In this document: piece by piece, positions 44,173-52,788 of the stretch
Position numbering within the stretch: the first letter of the stretch is position 1
Layout: each line of letters begins with the position of its first letter
Source of the DNA: Breznakia pachnodae
GTDB lineage: Bacteria; Bacillota_I; Bacilli_A; Erysipelotrichales; Erysipelotrichaceae
Reading direction: 5' to 3'
NCBI RefSeq assembly: GCF_030814225.1
Contig: NZ_JAUSUR010000007.1
Location: 36,941-100,940, forward strand
DNA length: 64,000 nt
The notes under the pieces: generated by a model
Databases searched by the model: none
What the model was told of the DNA's origin: nothing
Seen by the model: only the letters and a program-made list of their open reading frames with translations
Translations under genes and position numbers: made by a program

Positions 44173-44927
44173 ATATATAGTCGATCTTTTATTTCATTGA
44201 TTAATTGTTCATATGCAATAGTGACTTTTGCTTTTGGTCGGAAAATCGCTAATGGTTTCCTTGCTTTTTGTGCATCATTTACGCATGTTGAATGATAGAT
44301 GATTGTATCAAACCGTTTTGACTCAAGATGCTCTTCACAATATGCAGCGTCGTTTATTAAATCTTTTTCTGCATTGGTATTCTTATCAACATTTGTTAAG
44401 AAGAACCCTAATATATCTAAATCAGGATTATACATTTTTCTAATTCTTACTAATTCTTCCTTCAGTTGGGCCAATCCTTCAATTGAGAAAGTACCAGGAT
44501 AAATTGGGATTAGGAGATGATCGGCTGCAGTATAACAATTATGTGTTAACTGCGTAATGAGCGGAGGACAATCAATCAATATCACATCATATTCATGCTC
44601 TATATTCATCAGTGCTTCTCTTAGCATCTCTGGAGAACTCAAATCATTCATTGATGTTATATTCTGTAATGTGTTTGCTGATGGAATAAAATCTAAATAT
44701 TCGCTAATTTTAACTCTCGCTTCCGCATGTTGAGTTACAAACTCATAAGCTGTTGTTGTATCTCTCTGTAACCTGACTTGCAGTGCATTCGTTGATGAAT
44801 GCTGTGGATCAAAATCGATTAATAATGTCTTTATCTTATTTACTGCTAAATTGTTACTCAATTCTATACTTGTTGTAGTTTTCCCACAACCTCCCTTTTG
44901 ATTAGATATTGCTACTGTTATGGCCAT
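44169..44927 (-). CDS. parA: ParA/Soj-family ATPase
   Basis: A deviant Walker A, NQKGGCGKTT (residues 8-17), with the signature lysine, then LLIDFDPQHSST and VILIDCPP, gives a full ParA/MinD ATPase. The 252-residue length fits Soj-type proteins. It would segregate the excised circular element or stabilise it, together with the ParB-family protein downstream. It overlaps the membrane-protein gene before it by 26 bp. Confidence 0.93.
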   Translation of the reverse strand: MAITVAISNQKGGCGKTTTSIELSNNLAVNKIKTLLIDFDPQHSSTNALQVRLQRDTTTAYEFVTQHAEARVKISEYLDFIPSANTLQNITSMNDLSSPEMLREALMNIEHEYDVILIDCPPLITQLTHNCYTAADHLLIPIYPGTFSIEGLAQLKEELVRIRKMYNPDLDILGFFLTNVDKNTNAEKDLINDAAYCEEHLESKRFDTIIYHSTCVNDAQKARKPLAIFRPKAKVTIAYEQLINEIKDRLYI

Positions 44928-45435
44928 TGATTTGGTCCTTCCTTTCTTTTAATAGTTTATAGATCTGATCTTCTGCATACTGCATAATCTGATCTGTTAA
45001 TTCATCATTCTCTTCATCAAGTTCATATGCAGAAGCACGACATCTTTTAAAGACGATGTCCGTTATTTCATCTACTTCTTCATCTGTAAGTTCAATTGAT
45101 ATTGGTTGCAGATACGCTCCTTTTATGAACTGTGTTTTAATTGTATGTTTCAATGTTGTAACCGAATGTTTCTCTTCAGCTATTCTACTCATAAAGAAGA
45201 TACTTAATATTAGTAAGATAACTCCCAGCAATAGAACACCAAATGAAATTGATGAAACCAAATAACTGGACCAACGATAATATGCTATGCATATTAAACT
45301 TCCTGCTAATAGATATCCTGCTTTTCTTTCACTCTCATAAATACTTCGTTTTGATCTAATCATTAGAGCATTTGCTCCTATAACCGCAAACAAGGGTATA
45401 AGTGCAATCGCACCATCTAATAATATATTTATCAT
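44902..45435 (-). CDS. Membrane protein heading the par operon
   Basis: Three hydrophobic segments in the first 85 residues and a charged, acidic C-terminal domain (about 90 residues, DEEVDEITDIVFKRC). It is the first gene after the palindrome at 45460-45476 and overlaps parA by 26 bp. It may link the partition system to the membrane, but no family is recognised. Confidence 0.6.
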   Translation of the reverse strand: MINILLDGAIALIPLFAVIGANALMIRSKRSIYESERKAGYLLAGSLICIAYYRWSSYLVSSISFGVLLLGVILLILSIFFMSRIAEEKHSVTTLKHTIKTQFIKGAYLQPISIELTDEEVDEITDIVFKRCRASAYELDEENDELTDQIMQYAEDQIYKLLKERKDQINGHNSSNI

Positions 45436-45459
45436 TCTCTTATCCTCTACCTCCCTATG

Positions 45460-45476
45460 ATGTCAGTCACTGACAT
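45460..45476. repeat. Dispersed palindrome copy 7, upstream of the par operon
   Basis: ATGTCAGTCACTGACAT, a perfect 17-bp dyad. It includes the final codons and TGA of the 45463-45933 gene and lies 25 bp upstream of the first par-operon gene, an operator-like position. Confidence 0.9.
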
Positions 45477-45933
45477 TTTTCCTATAATCGATTAAATTAT
45501 TTAATTTAAGAATTGCTTTCAGTTTGTCTTCTACTTCATTGTTTCCTAGTGAAATTCTAAAAAATATCGTTAGAATTTTTGGATACTTTGTAGAAAGATA
45601 ATGATTGTAAAAATCGCTTTTGAATTTTTTTGATAGTTGTTTATAGTCGCAAATATAAACATCTTCATTGAATAGTTGAACTGCACCTTGAATGTTAATA
45701 ATTGAGTATCTTTGTCTTTCCACTTTTATAATTATGTTTTTATATCTGTAGCGATAACTTTTGTAAAATCTGTCCTTCTTAGATTCCAATAACACTAATC
45801 CTAATTTTTCTAGTTTGTACTGTTTTAATCGATGTGACTTATATAGCAATTTATCATACATGCTAAGATATTCGCTCAGAAATACAAGTTTTATTACTGC
45901 TATCACCAGCAAAGCCAATAGTATGTTATTCAC
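45463..45933 (-). CDS. Membrane-anchored hypothetical protein
   Basis: One N-terminal hydrophobic helix (residues 2-18) and a Tyr/Lys-rich soluble domain. The C-terminus ends NVSD because it is encoded within the dispersed palindrome, matching the DVSD ending of the protein at 24091-24654. It overlaps the SSB gene by 8 bp. Family unknown. Confidence 0.6.
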   Translation of the reverse strand: MNNILLALLVIAVIKLVFLSEYLSMYDKLLYKSHRLKQYKLEKLGLVLLESKKDRFYKSYRYRYKNIIIKVERQRYSIINIQGAVQLFNEDVYICDYKQLSKKFKSDFYNHYLSTKYPKILTIFFRISLGNNEVEDKLKAILKLNNLIDYRKNVSD

Positions 45934-46225
45934 TTTTTTTAATCTCCTGAATCTTGACGTATGTAAACTTTGATGTATTCAGCTTGGTTGTTTCGTTATA
46001 GAAGTCTGTCATAAGTTGTCCTGTAATCAAAACTTCATCACTTTTCTCATACTTCTCGCAAATCTCTTCAGCTAATTTTCCAAATGCTTTACAGTTAATA
46101 TAATTTTTCCAATTACCAAGTGTATTCTTTAATACAAAATGCACTGATAATCGATTGCTTTTATCATTTCGTTTTAGTGATACATCTGTACAGATGGTTC
46201 CTTCAACTTGAATTTTATTTTTCAT
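45926..46225 (-). CDS. ssb: Single-stranded DNA-binding protein (short OB-fold)
   Basis: This 99-residue protein has the SSB/PriB OB-fold pattern: an N-terminal strand IQVEGTICTDVSLKR, a core LSVHFVLKN, W94-like NWKNYINCKAFGKLAEEI and VLITGQLMTD. It lacks the long acidic SSB tail, ending shortly after the fifth strand. It would coat transferred or replicating single-stranded DNA of the element. It lies 4 bp after the upstream gene. Confidence 0.85.
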   Translation of the reverse strand: MKNKIQVEGTICTDVSLKRNDKSNRLSVHFVLKNTLGNWKNYINCKAFGKLAEEICEKYEKSDEVLITGQLMTDFYNETTKLNTSKFTYVKIQEIKKSE

Positions 46226-46229
46226 ATTA

Positions 46230-46631
46230 TCACCTAGATTGAATCTCCTCTCTCACTTTCATATGCTCATACGATAAGTAGATTACTTGTTTATTAAAAT
46301 CCCTATAGATTAATTTATTCATATTTGTCTTGCGTTTTATATGCAGATGACTCATAAGAAATTTCTTTTTTGATACTTCATTATTCATAGGATCTACAGT
46401 TTCGATAACAATAGAATCGTGTGACTTTATTGTTGTTGGTTTAAAGTTATTTCTTCTGATACTAATCTTTCTCTCGATCCATACATTTAAAATTTGTTCA
46501 TTATCGATCGTATTGCAAATTCTGTTGTACGTTCTTTTATATGCTTTCTTCTGTAGCTGAGAATAGATTATTGAAATTACAACTACAAAACTAATAATTA
46601 TTACAAAGAAGATTGTCATTCTTGTTGTCAT
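46230..46631 (-). CDS. Single-pass membrane protein
   Basis: An N-terminal helix (residues 6-25) is followed by a basic soluble part with beta-like segments (DSIVIETVDPMNNEVSKKKF). 133 residues, family unknown. It lies between the SSB and zinc-protein genes, 4 bp upstream of ssb. Confidence 0.55.
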   Translation of the reverse strand: MTTRMTIFFVIIISFVVVISIIYSQLQKKAYKRTYNRICNTIDNEQILNVWIERKISIRRNNFKPTTIKSHDSIVIETVDPMNNEVSKKKFLMSHLHIKRKTNMNKLIYRDFNKQVIYLSYEHMKVREEIQSR

Positions 46632-46640
46632 ATTTTCCTC

Positions 46641-46847
46641 CTATCCAAACATACTTAATTGTTCTGGCTTACGTTCTTTTGCATATGATTCACAGTTTAC
46701 ATATTCTAAATCATCTACTGTTTCTATCCATGCTGGTGTTCTGTTTTTACACAAACAACCACATTTCAATTTCCCACTTGGATCTCCATCTTTATAGAAA
46801 ATTTTATCTTTCATGAGATAGATGCAATTCTTACACGACTCTCTCAT
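46641..46847 (-). CDS. Small Cys-rich protein with beta-clamp-binding-like C-terminus
   Basis: The ATG at 46847 (GAGGAAAAAAGG before it) lies within the end of the protease gene; another ATG lies at 46883. Six cysteines (CKNC, CGCLC, then C) suggest zinc binding. The last residues, EQLSMFG, closely match the QLxLF beta-clamp-binding consensus, so the protein may interact with the host sliding clamp. Confidence 0.6.
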   Translation of the reverse strand: MRESCKNCIYLMKDKIFYKDGDPSGKLKCGCLCKNRTPAWIETVDDLEYVNCESYAKERKPEQLSMFG

Positions 46848-47955
46848 CCTTTTTTCCTCTAGTTCTTTCTTTATAGTAATCATTGAAGAATTTAGCTACC
46901 TCATTTTGATTAACTTCTTTCTTCTCAATTAATAAATCTACTAATGCTACTACTAATTCTATGTTTTCTTCTACTATTTGTTTTGCCTGTTCAAAACATA
47001 CCTTTGAATCTTGTTTCACCTTTTCATCTATTTCTTGAATAAGCAGCTTCTGATGTTCCGTATCAAACACTTCTAGCTTTACTGGTGTAAATGAATGATT
47101 CATCAAATATTCATTTCTCCAATAGGTTTTTAAATTCTGTGTAGCGTTTTCGATATCAAAATCAGCCCCAAATTTTATGTTAGTAATCTTCTTAAACACT
47201 TGATCAGCTGCTGGACCTCCATAACTCATCATTGCTCGCTTTCTTATATAATCATTAGAGAGAAATAATAAACTAGTGAAATGTTGTGAATCGATGGTAA
47301 CATAACCACCTAAATCATTCTCTAGATTCTTTATAATTGAAATGTAGTTGACTTTAAACCCACACATTCTTGCAACAATTGCATGTCCTGCTTCATGAAA
47401 TGCTACTTCTTCAGCAATTAAATCATCCATTGCAGCTATATAATGATCATCTGCATGTTCGTTATCATACTTCTTTCTTAATTTTCCTACTCCTGTTAAT
47501 TCAGTCGTTTTCTGTTGTTTATAATCTCTACCAGAGGAAAGTGTAACCCCTAGCAGTTTTTCACCTACTTTTGATGCATATACAACCATATATACCATTA
47601 TCAATAACCCTGTAGACTGCAGAAAACAATTGATAATGCAATTTGTAATATAATCAACCATACCAATATCAAGATCAGATGAAGAATAAGTCATTATAAA
47701 TATCGTTGTATAGAGAAATTTCTCCATCATATTTTCTTCATTATCCAATAATGAATATCTAAACATTCGTACAACATTCTCCATAACACCAATAAATACG
47801 AGAAGTATTTGAACTGTTTGTCGATCTAATTTGAAACCAGCTTGAATTGCAACAAGCAAAATCCCAGATATGATTACAATCCTCTTTACCAAATAATTCC
47901 ATACTAGTAACATCTTTTCTTTCATGTAACCTCTAAAAGATAAGTTTCCACTCAT
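46831..47955 (-). CDS. Membrane metalloprotease with FtsH (M41)-like peptidase domain, no AAA domain
   Basis: Two to four membrane helices occupy the first 130 residues. The HEAGH zinc motif lies at 187-191 and GADFDIENATQ, which carries the third zinc ligand in FtsH, near 263-273. YGGPAADQV is also FtsH-like. The AAA+ ATPase part of FtsH is absent (374 residues in total), so any unfolding would need a partner. It starts 1 bp from the topoisomerase-like gene end. Confidence 0.75.
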   Translation of the reverse strand: MSGNLSFRGYMKEKMLLVWNYLVKRIVIISGILLVAIQAGFKLDRQTVQILLVFIGVMENVVRMFRYSLLDNEENMMEKFLYTTIFIMTYSSSDLDIGMVDYITNCIINCFLQSTGLLIMVYMVVYASKVGEKLLGVTLSSGRDYKQQKTTELTGVGKLRKKYDNEHADDHYIAAMDDLIAEEVAFHEAGHAIVARMCGFKVNYISIIKNLENDLGGYVTIDSQHFTSLLFLSNDYIRKRAMMSYGGPAADQVFKKITNIKFGADFDIENATQNLKTYWRNEYLMNHSFTPVKLEVFDTEHQKLLIQEIDEKVKQDSKVCFEQAKQIVEENIELVVALVDLLIEKKEVNQNEVAKFFNDYYKERTRGKKDERVV

Positions 47956-48857
47956 TAGAATTTACCTTCTACAAAGTTAGCTATGGCGTGATAATTCTTT
48001 TCAATTTTTATTAAAATCTTTTTATCATATTCTTCTCGCCTCTCTACTTCACGAAATAATCGTTTGTCTGTAAGTTTCCCTACTTCTTTTCGAATCAGTT
48101 CTTCAATAACAGAAGGTTCCAGAGCATCTAACTCCCAACTCTCTGGACCATACTTTTTGATATATCCATCAGCACGAGCATCTGTTGTTTTTGCTGGGTT
48201 CGGTGGTGGCCCATATAGTTCAATCTGTTTCATTGTAAGTGCAACACGTTTTACTCTTACATCTGCACCAAACAGATTTAGTCTTTCCTGAATATCTCTG
48301 GTCATATCAATTCCTGAAGGGTCATGATCTCCTAAATGAATAATCGTCCTAGACTGCTTTTCAAATTGTCTTATAAATCGTTGTGCTGCATTCCACATTT
48401 CACTTTGTGATGTATATCCTCTACAGGAGAAGTATGGAACATCTAATTTAGTTGCTGCTTGGCCAACAATTCCAATTAAAGCATCTTTTTCAACCCAGAC
48501 TTCAACATAGTTCGGTTGATCACGCCAACGATCTAACATATAACTGTATCTAGCTGATGATATTACATCAGCTGGTGTACTCCAGTGTGCATTACCTCTG
48601 AGTGACCTCGTTCTATCAGTAATCGCATCCCAATCTATTAATCCAGCTAATCTTGCATCATTGATTAGTGACCCAATATTCTTGTAGCTGCGCTCAGAGT
48701 TCTCAATATACCCTCTTGCGACTAATTGATAGTAAACTTGACGTAAGGTCAAATCATATCCTTGACTCCCATAATCAGCTAATACTTCGTTAATTAAAGC
48801 AATTTTCTCCATTGACTTCCTATTAAACTTCTTTTCTACATAGCATTTTTTTGGCAT
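47955..48857 (-). CDS. Orphan topoisomerase VI subunit A / Spo11-like protein
   Basis: The winged-helix part carries LTLRQVYYQLVARGY with tyrosines 42-43 at the place of the Top6A/Spo11 nucleophile. The toprim domain has VEKDAL (E123) and HLGDHDPSGID (D177, D179). This matches the orphan Topo VI-A-like ('mini-A') proteins described in mobile elements. No B-subunit (GHKL ATPase) gene is seen in the window. It may cut or process element DNA. Confidence 0.8.
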   Translation of the reverse strand: MPKKCYVEKKFNRKSMEKIALINEVLADYGSQGYDLTLRQVYYQLVARGYIENSERSYKNIGSLINDARLAGLIDWDAITDRTRSLRGNAHWSTPADVISSARYSYMLDRWRDQPNYVEVWVEKDALIGIVGQAATKLDVPYFSCRGYTSQSEMWNAAQRFIRQFEKQSRTIIHLGDHDPSGIDMTRDIQERLNLFGADVRVKRVALTMKQIELYGPPPNPAKTTDARADGYIKKYGPESWELDALEPSVIEELIRKEVGKLTDKRLFREVERREEYDKKILIKIEKNYHAIANFVEGKF

Positions 48858-48858
48858 A

Positions 48859-49758
48859 CTATTTATCCCCCTTTTCTTTCTTTTGCTTAACTTCTTTATG
48901 ATCGCTTAATAATGCTGGTACATCATTAAATAAAAATATGATTTGCATATTTGTGTATTCTTTTATAGTTTGCTCAATTGTTTTTAGTAAGAAAATACTT
49001 ATGCTTTTCCACCTGCAGTCAATGATCACTGTGTGTGCATTATCCAAGCTCTGTCGATATCGCTGCGGATCATAAAGTAAATCTAATAACATAAATAATG
49101 CATCCTCTTCTACATCTGCATATGGAACTTCGCTTGATAAATCATAAATCCTAAAGAACTGCACTCCTTTAATACCTGGAAACTCTTTATAGGTATTCCA
49201 ATCACTACCAATAATCAATGTTGTTCCTTCAGATTGTTTCGCATATAAGTATTTTCTTAAAACTGAAAACCGACAATGCCCTGGCTCTCCAGATAAGAAA
49301 CTTATTTGGTCACTATGAATAATATGTGTGCAACAATACTCTTCAAATTCATCAATGTAATAGTAATACTTACTACTTATATCTAATTTCTTTACTATGA
49401 AGTTATATCCTCCTACATAGTATTTACCTAAAACGTAATCCATATAAGCTTCAAATTCTTGATCTACTTTTGGATTCCTCTGCATAAGAAACTTATCTAA
49501 TGAATTACTAGGTGGTTTATCATATGTATATGGATATCCATATACTCTTTTATATCTCCAAATATCTCTCATGATACAAAGCAACCGTTTATGATTAGAT
49601 GCATATAGCAACTTTGAAGTGTATTTTTTACAATCATCAATTAGTAAATAGTTTTTCTTTGTTTTCCAATACAATTTTGGACTATACTTTTTTTCCTCCA
49701 CAGTATAACGATACAATTCTCTTGATCGTCTAATTAAAACATATTCTATTAATCCCAC
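48859..49758 (-). CDS. Putative degenerate P-loop NTPase
   Basis: The second half resembles a RecA-like NTPase: FLSGEPGHCRFSVLRKYL (154-171) aligns with a Walker A region but has H-C-R-F where G-K-S/T is expected. TLIIGSDWNTYKEFP follows and HTVIIDCRW near 250 fits a Walker B strand. The first half is Tyr-rich with no recognised domain. It may be inactive or use another nucleotide-binding mode. It lies between the topoisomerase-like gene and a short gene it overlaps by 1 bp. Confidence 0.5.
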   Translation of the reverse strand: MGLIEYVLIRRSRELYRYTVEEKKYSPKLYWKTKKNYLLIDDCKKYTSKLLYASNHKRLLCIMRDIWRYKRVYGYPYTYDKPPSNSLDKFLMQRNPKVDQEFEAYMDYVLGKYYVGGYNFIVKKLDISSKYYYYIDEFEEYCCTHIIHSDQISFLSGEPGHCRFSVLRKYLYAKQSEGTTLIIGSDWNTYKEFPGIKGVQFFRIYDLSSEVPYADVEEDALFMLLDLLYDPQRYRQSLDNAHTVIIDCRWKSISIFLLKTIEQTIKEYTNMQIIFLFNDVPALLSDHKEVKQKKEKGDK

Positions 49759-50006
49759 TAAACATCACTTCCTTTATCATTTTCAATCTTCATTTTGTCG
49801 TAACTAGGCCATTCTTCTTCTGAAATATCATCAAATTTCCTTCCCAATAAAGGTCTATATAAAACTCTTAGTCTGTCTGTACCAGCACCCACATTGATTC
49901 CAAGTACATAAGCTAACAAGACTATATTTTTTATGTGTTCTTCAATTAACTCTTCAGTGACAATAGGTTCTTCACCTATTTGTAGACATATAGGATTTAT
50001 TCTCAC
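49758..50006 (-). CDS. Hypothetical 82-residue protein
   Basis: Small acidic protein with a central hydrophobic helix (IVLLAYVLGINVGAG). It overlaps the next gene by 1 bp. Family unknown. Confidence 0.55.
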   Translation of the reverse strand: MRINPICLQIGEEPIVTEELIEEHIKNIVLLAYVLGINVGAGTDRLRVLYRPLLGRKFDDISEEEWPSYDKMKIENDKGSDV

Positions 50007-50046
50007 ATCTGACTCCTCACTTCCTGATTTATTAAATAATATCTTC

Positions 50047-51249
50047 TTAATCAGATAATACGACTTGATTTACCTCAGTAAAAAACTGTTTTATCAATAC
50101 ACGTATATTCTCTTCCAACTCATCAACCTTTTGATAACAATATCTAATTAATCTCAAATTTCCTTCTGCATCATGAAATTCCTGCTTTTTGAACCTAGAC
50201 CGATATTTCTCAAATATACCCACTAACTTATGGTAAGCTTCACTATGAATCACCGTTGGATCCTTACCAGGGTTAAAGTGATCAATCGAACGATCATAAC
50301 TCATTTCATGTTGCAGCAAGAAGTTGATTGTGTACTGAATCGTTTCTTTAGCATAATTAATCATTCCAATTCGTCTTCGAATCACATTTGCATATGTTGG
50401 CTTATTCTGTCGTTTATATAATATCTTTCCTGCCTGAACACCTTTTGTATGTACTCTCTTCAATGCATTTAATACTTTGATTTTTAACTTCTCCATGAAT
50501 TCAGGAAATAAATCTCTGCCAGTACTGGTCTTTCCATAACTGAAGGTTCTCATATTTTTAGAAAACATTGAGTCATTAGGCACTTTCTTTCCTTCCTTAT
50601 CAAGATAGCAGTCACCTTTCTTCTGTTTTATAAGCATATGTTCTTCAGGACAACCTCTTTTAGGAAATTTTCCTGTTCGTTTGTCGAGAATCACATCTTT
50701 TCGATACAACTTATATTTCATATGGCCCAAATAGTATCGCTCGACAATAGTAACTAGTGCATATGTGGCTCTACCATCATGTACTTCTTCAACTGTATAT
50801 GGCAGCAATATTTTCTTATGCTTTTTGATATATGGATCATTTGAATAATCAGATTCCTTTAATCCTAGTTCATTCACTTCTTTCACAAACTCTTTTATAA
50901 AATGCCGTTTTAACTTACTTGTATTTACACTTTTGGGATACAGTACCTTTAATTGGACTGCATATCTGCTCTTTTTATCCTTCTGTTCATAGTTTTGTAG
51001 AAACTCATCATACTTTGATACAAATTCATCAATTTCTAATGGTAAATTATCAACTATAAAATCTGACCTAGACCTATTTTTGTAATACCCTATAAACTCA
51101 TTTTTATGCATTACCTTTTTCCTAATGTAAACATTGGATGCTGATCCATCATACAAAACATCAATTTTCTTAAAGATATCTTGTTGGTGGTATTTCTTTC
51201 CATTCAAATACATATTCAAGAACAATTCATAATTCAACCGATACTGCAT
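50047..51249 (-). CDS. Large basic protein of unknown function
   Basis: This 400-residue, strongly basic, tyrosine-rich protein has no membrane segment. Basic helices (KLKRHFIKEFVKEVNELG, NVIRRRIGMINYAKE) suggest nucleic-acid binding. Its size and place at the head of the DNA-processing genes would suit a replication initiator, but no AEP, HUH or Rep motif is visible. GGAGGGTTAATTACC gives a fair ribosome-binding site. Confidence 0.6.
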   Translation of the reverse strand: MQYRLNYELFLNMYLNGKKYHQQDIFKKIDVLYDGSASNVYIRKKVMHKNEFIGYYKNRSRSDFIVDNLPLEIDEFVSKYDEFLQNYEQKDKKSRYAVQLKVLYPKSVNTSKLKRHFIKEFVKEVNELGLKESDYSNDPYIKKHKKILLPYTVEEVHDGRATYALVTIVERYYLGHMKYKLYRKDVILDKRTGKFPKRGCPEEHMLIKQKKGDCYLDKEGKKVPNDSMFSKNMRTFSYGKTSTGRDLFPEFMEKLKIKVLNALKRVHTKGVQAGKILYKRQNKPTYANVIRRRIGMINYAKETIQYTINFLLQHEMSYDRSIDHFNPGKDPTVIHSEAYHKLVGIFEKYRSRFKKQEFHDAEGNLRLIRYCYQKVDELEENIRVLIKQFFTEVNQVVLSD

Positions 51250-51362
51250 TGGTAATTAACCCTCCGTATATATACGCACCTTCGTATCCGAGATGCTTCC
51301 TTTTTTTGTTTTTTGTCAAAAAAATAATAAATATTCAATTTTTTATCTTTACACTCTGTAGA

Positions 51363-51638
51363 TTACTTCTCTCCTGCAGGAGCCTTTCTACATCGGTTTA
51401 TCATTGGCTCCAAAGCTTGTGAGCGCTTCATAGTGCCTATTCTGGGGATGAAGAAGTAGATTTGCTGATTCTCTTTCAAATCTGAGTATTTACGTCTATA
51501 TGCGACGTTTAGCAAGAAATCCTCATACTCCTCTAATAACTTCAGTTTTTCCTCCCGATTCATTCCAATCAGACAACACTCATCCATAAGTACAATTGCT
51601 GTCTTCTTCAGCATTTTCTTTTTCTTTCGCTTATTCAT
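51363..51638 (-). CDS. Small basic hypothetical protein
   Basis: 91 residues, starting with a Lys/Arg tract, then a helical body and basic C-terminus. GGGAGGGATATGCC precedes the ATG. Function unknown. Confidence 0.55.
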   Translation of the reverse strand: MNKRKKKKMLKKTAIVLMDECCLIGMNREEKLKLLEEYEDFLLNVAYRRKYSDLKENQQIYFFIPRIGTMKRSQALEPMINRCRKAPAGEK

Positions 51639-51692
51639 GGCATATCCCTCCCTGAACTTCCCTCTTTAATTATCGACCTTGGTCGCTTTTCA

Positions 51693-52085
51693 TTAATCAT
51701 CTGGATCATGATTCTTCCTTCTTCTTTTCAGTTCCTTCACATCCACTTTCACAACTTTGGTAATATACACGAATGCTTCTATATAATGAAACCCGAATAA
51801 CAGTTTCTTTAGTACTTTCTTTTGTTTTCTAGGTAATCTCTTCTGTAATCTATATATTTCTTTAGTTAAGCTGTAACAAAGTAAATAAATGTCACCTCTT
51901 GATTTTCCATATCCTGAACATCCCAGTATTAGTGACGCCCTTTGTTTTCGATAACTCTCCTCTGTGACTGGAGTAAATAGTTCTGGTTTAACATAAGAAG
52001 CTGTCCTTCCTCTTGATGTGGTACCAAATCTAAACCCTATTTCGTTTGAAAACTCTTCATCTTTGATTAGTCCATCTTTACTCAT
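51693..52085 (-). CDS. Hypothetical 130-residue basic protein
   Basis: It contains LILGCSGYGKSRGD near residue 55, which fits the Walker A pattern GxxxxGKS, but no Walker B strand follows and the rest is basic and helical. I treat the motif as weak. It starts 2 bp from the membrane-protein gene upstream. Confidence 0.5.
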   Translation of the reverse strand: MSKDGLIKDEEFSNEIGFRFGTTSRGRTASYVKPELFTPVTEESYRKQRASLILGCSGYGKSRGDIYLLCYSLTKEIYRLQKRLPRKQKKVLKKLLFGFHYIEAFVYITKVVKVDVKELKRRRKNHDPDD

Positions 52086-52087
52086 AG

Positions 52088-52780
52088 TTAGTCTCCATCT
52101 CCCTTTGACTCTTTATCTTTGATTTCTATTACTTCATCATAGATTTCAAGAATAAATGATGCGTATGTTAGAATCATTAGCGCCCCAACCAACAATGTTA
52201 AAAAGCCATATAATAATGATTTTATATTTAATACTTTCCCTTCTAATCGATTCAAATAAGTGTTATATGCTGAATCAATCCGCTCATTCTTCCACTCCGC
52301 ATATTCAATATAGTCATTTTCACTTTGCTTATCTAAAATTGGTATTTCATAATATAACCAACTATCTGTTAACTTTCCATCATCGTTGTAAATTCGGCCT
52401 ACATCATAGGATATTGAATACTTGACTACATTTGCCTCAACTCTTATTGAGTTTCCTTTTACCCATTCAAGTTTTTCGGATTTTCGAATGTTCTTGTACA
52501 CGTTCAGTTCTTCATTCCAGACTTTGTACTCATATTGAGTTTCACTTTCACTATAAATTTCACCTGCCTCATCAATAAAGAAGTCATAAACTAACTCTTC
52601 CTGTGTAACATCCACTTTTTCTTCTATATATTGCTCTTTATTTATAGGCTGTTCTTTAATATTTTCTTTATAGAAGTCAATTGCAAATGGAATATAGAAG
52701 TATAAAGATGCCGAAGCAACTATTGTTGCCACCAATATCATAATGACAACTGACCATCTTACCTTATATTTCTTTTTCAT
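52088..52780 (-). CDS. Membrane protein, paralogue of the one at 1-561
   Basis: Helices at about residues 9-30 and 192-215 enclose a soluble domain of 160 residues. VGRIYNDDG followed by SWLYYEIP matches the left-element protein. Such secondary accessory proteins occur in both tandem elements. Function unknown. Confidence 0.65.
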   Translation of the reverse strand: MKKKYKVRWSVVIMILVATIVASASLYFYIPFAIDFYKENIKEQPINKEQYIEEKVDVTQEELVYDFFIDEAGEIYSESETQYEYKVWNEELNVYKNIRKSEKLEWVKGNSIRVEANVVKYSISYDVGRIYNDDGKLTDSWLYYEIPILDKQSENDYIEYAEWKNERIDSAYNTYLNRLEGKVLNIKSLLYGFLTLLVGALMILTYASFILEIYDEVIEIKDKESKGDGD

Positions 52781-52788
52781 TTTATGTA

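Noticed and set aside
51693..52085. NTPase call from GCSGYGKS
   Set aside because: No Walker B or other NTPase motif follows and the remaining sequence is basic and helical.
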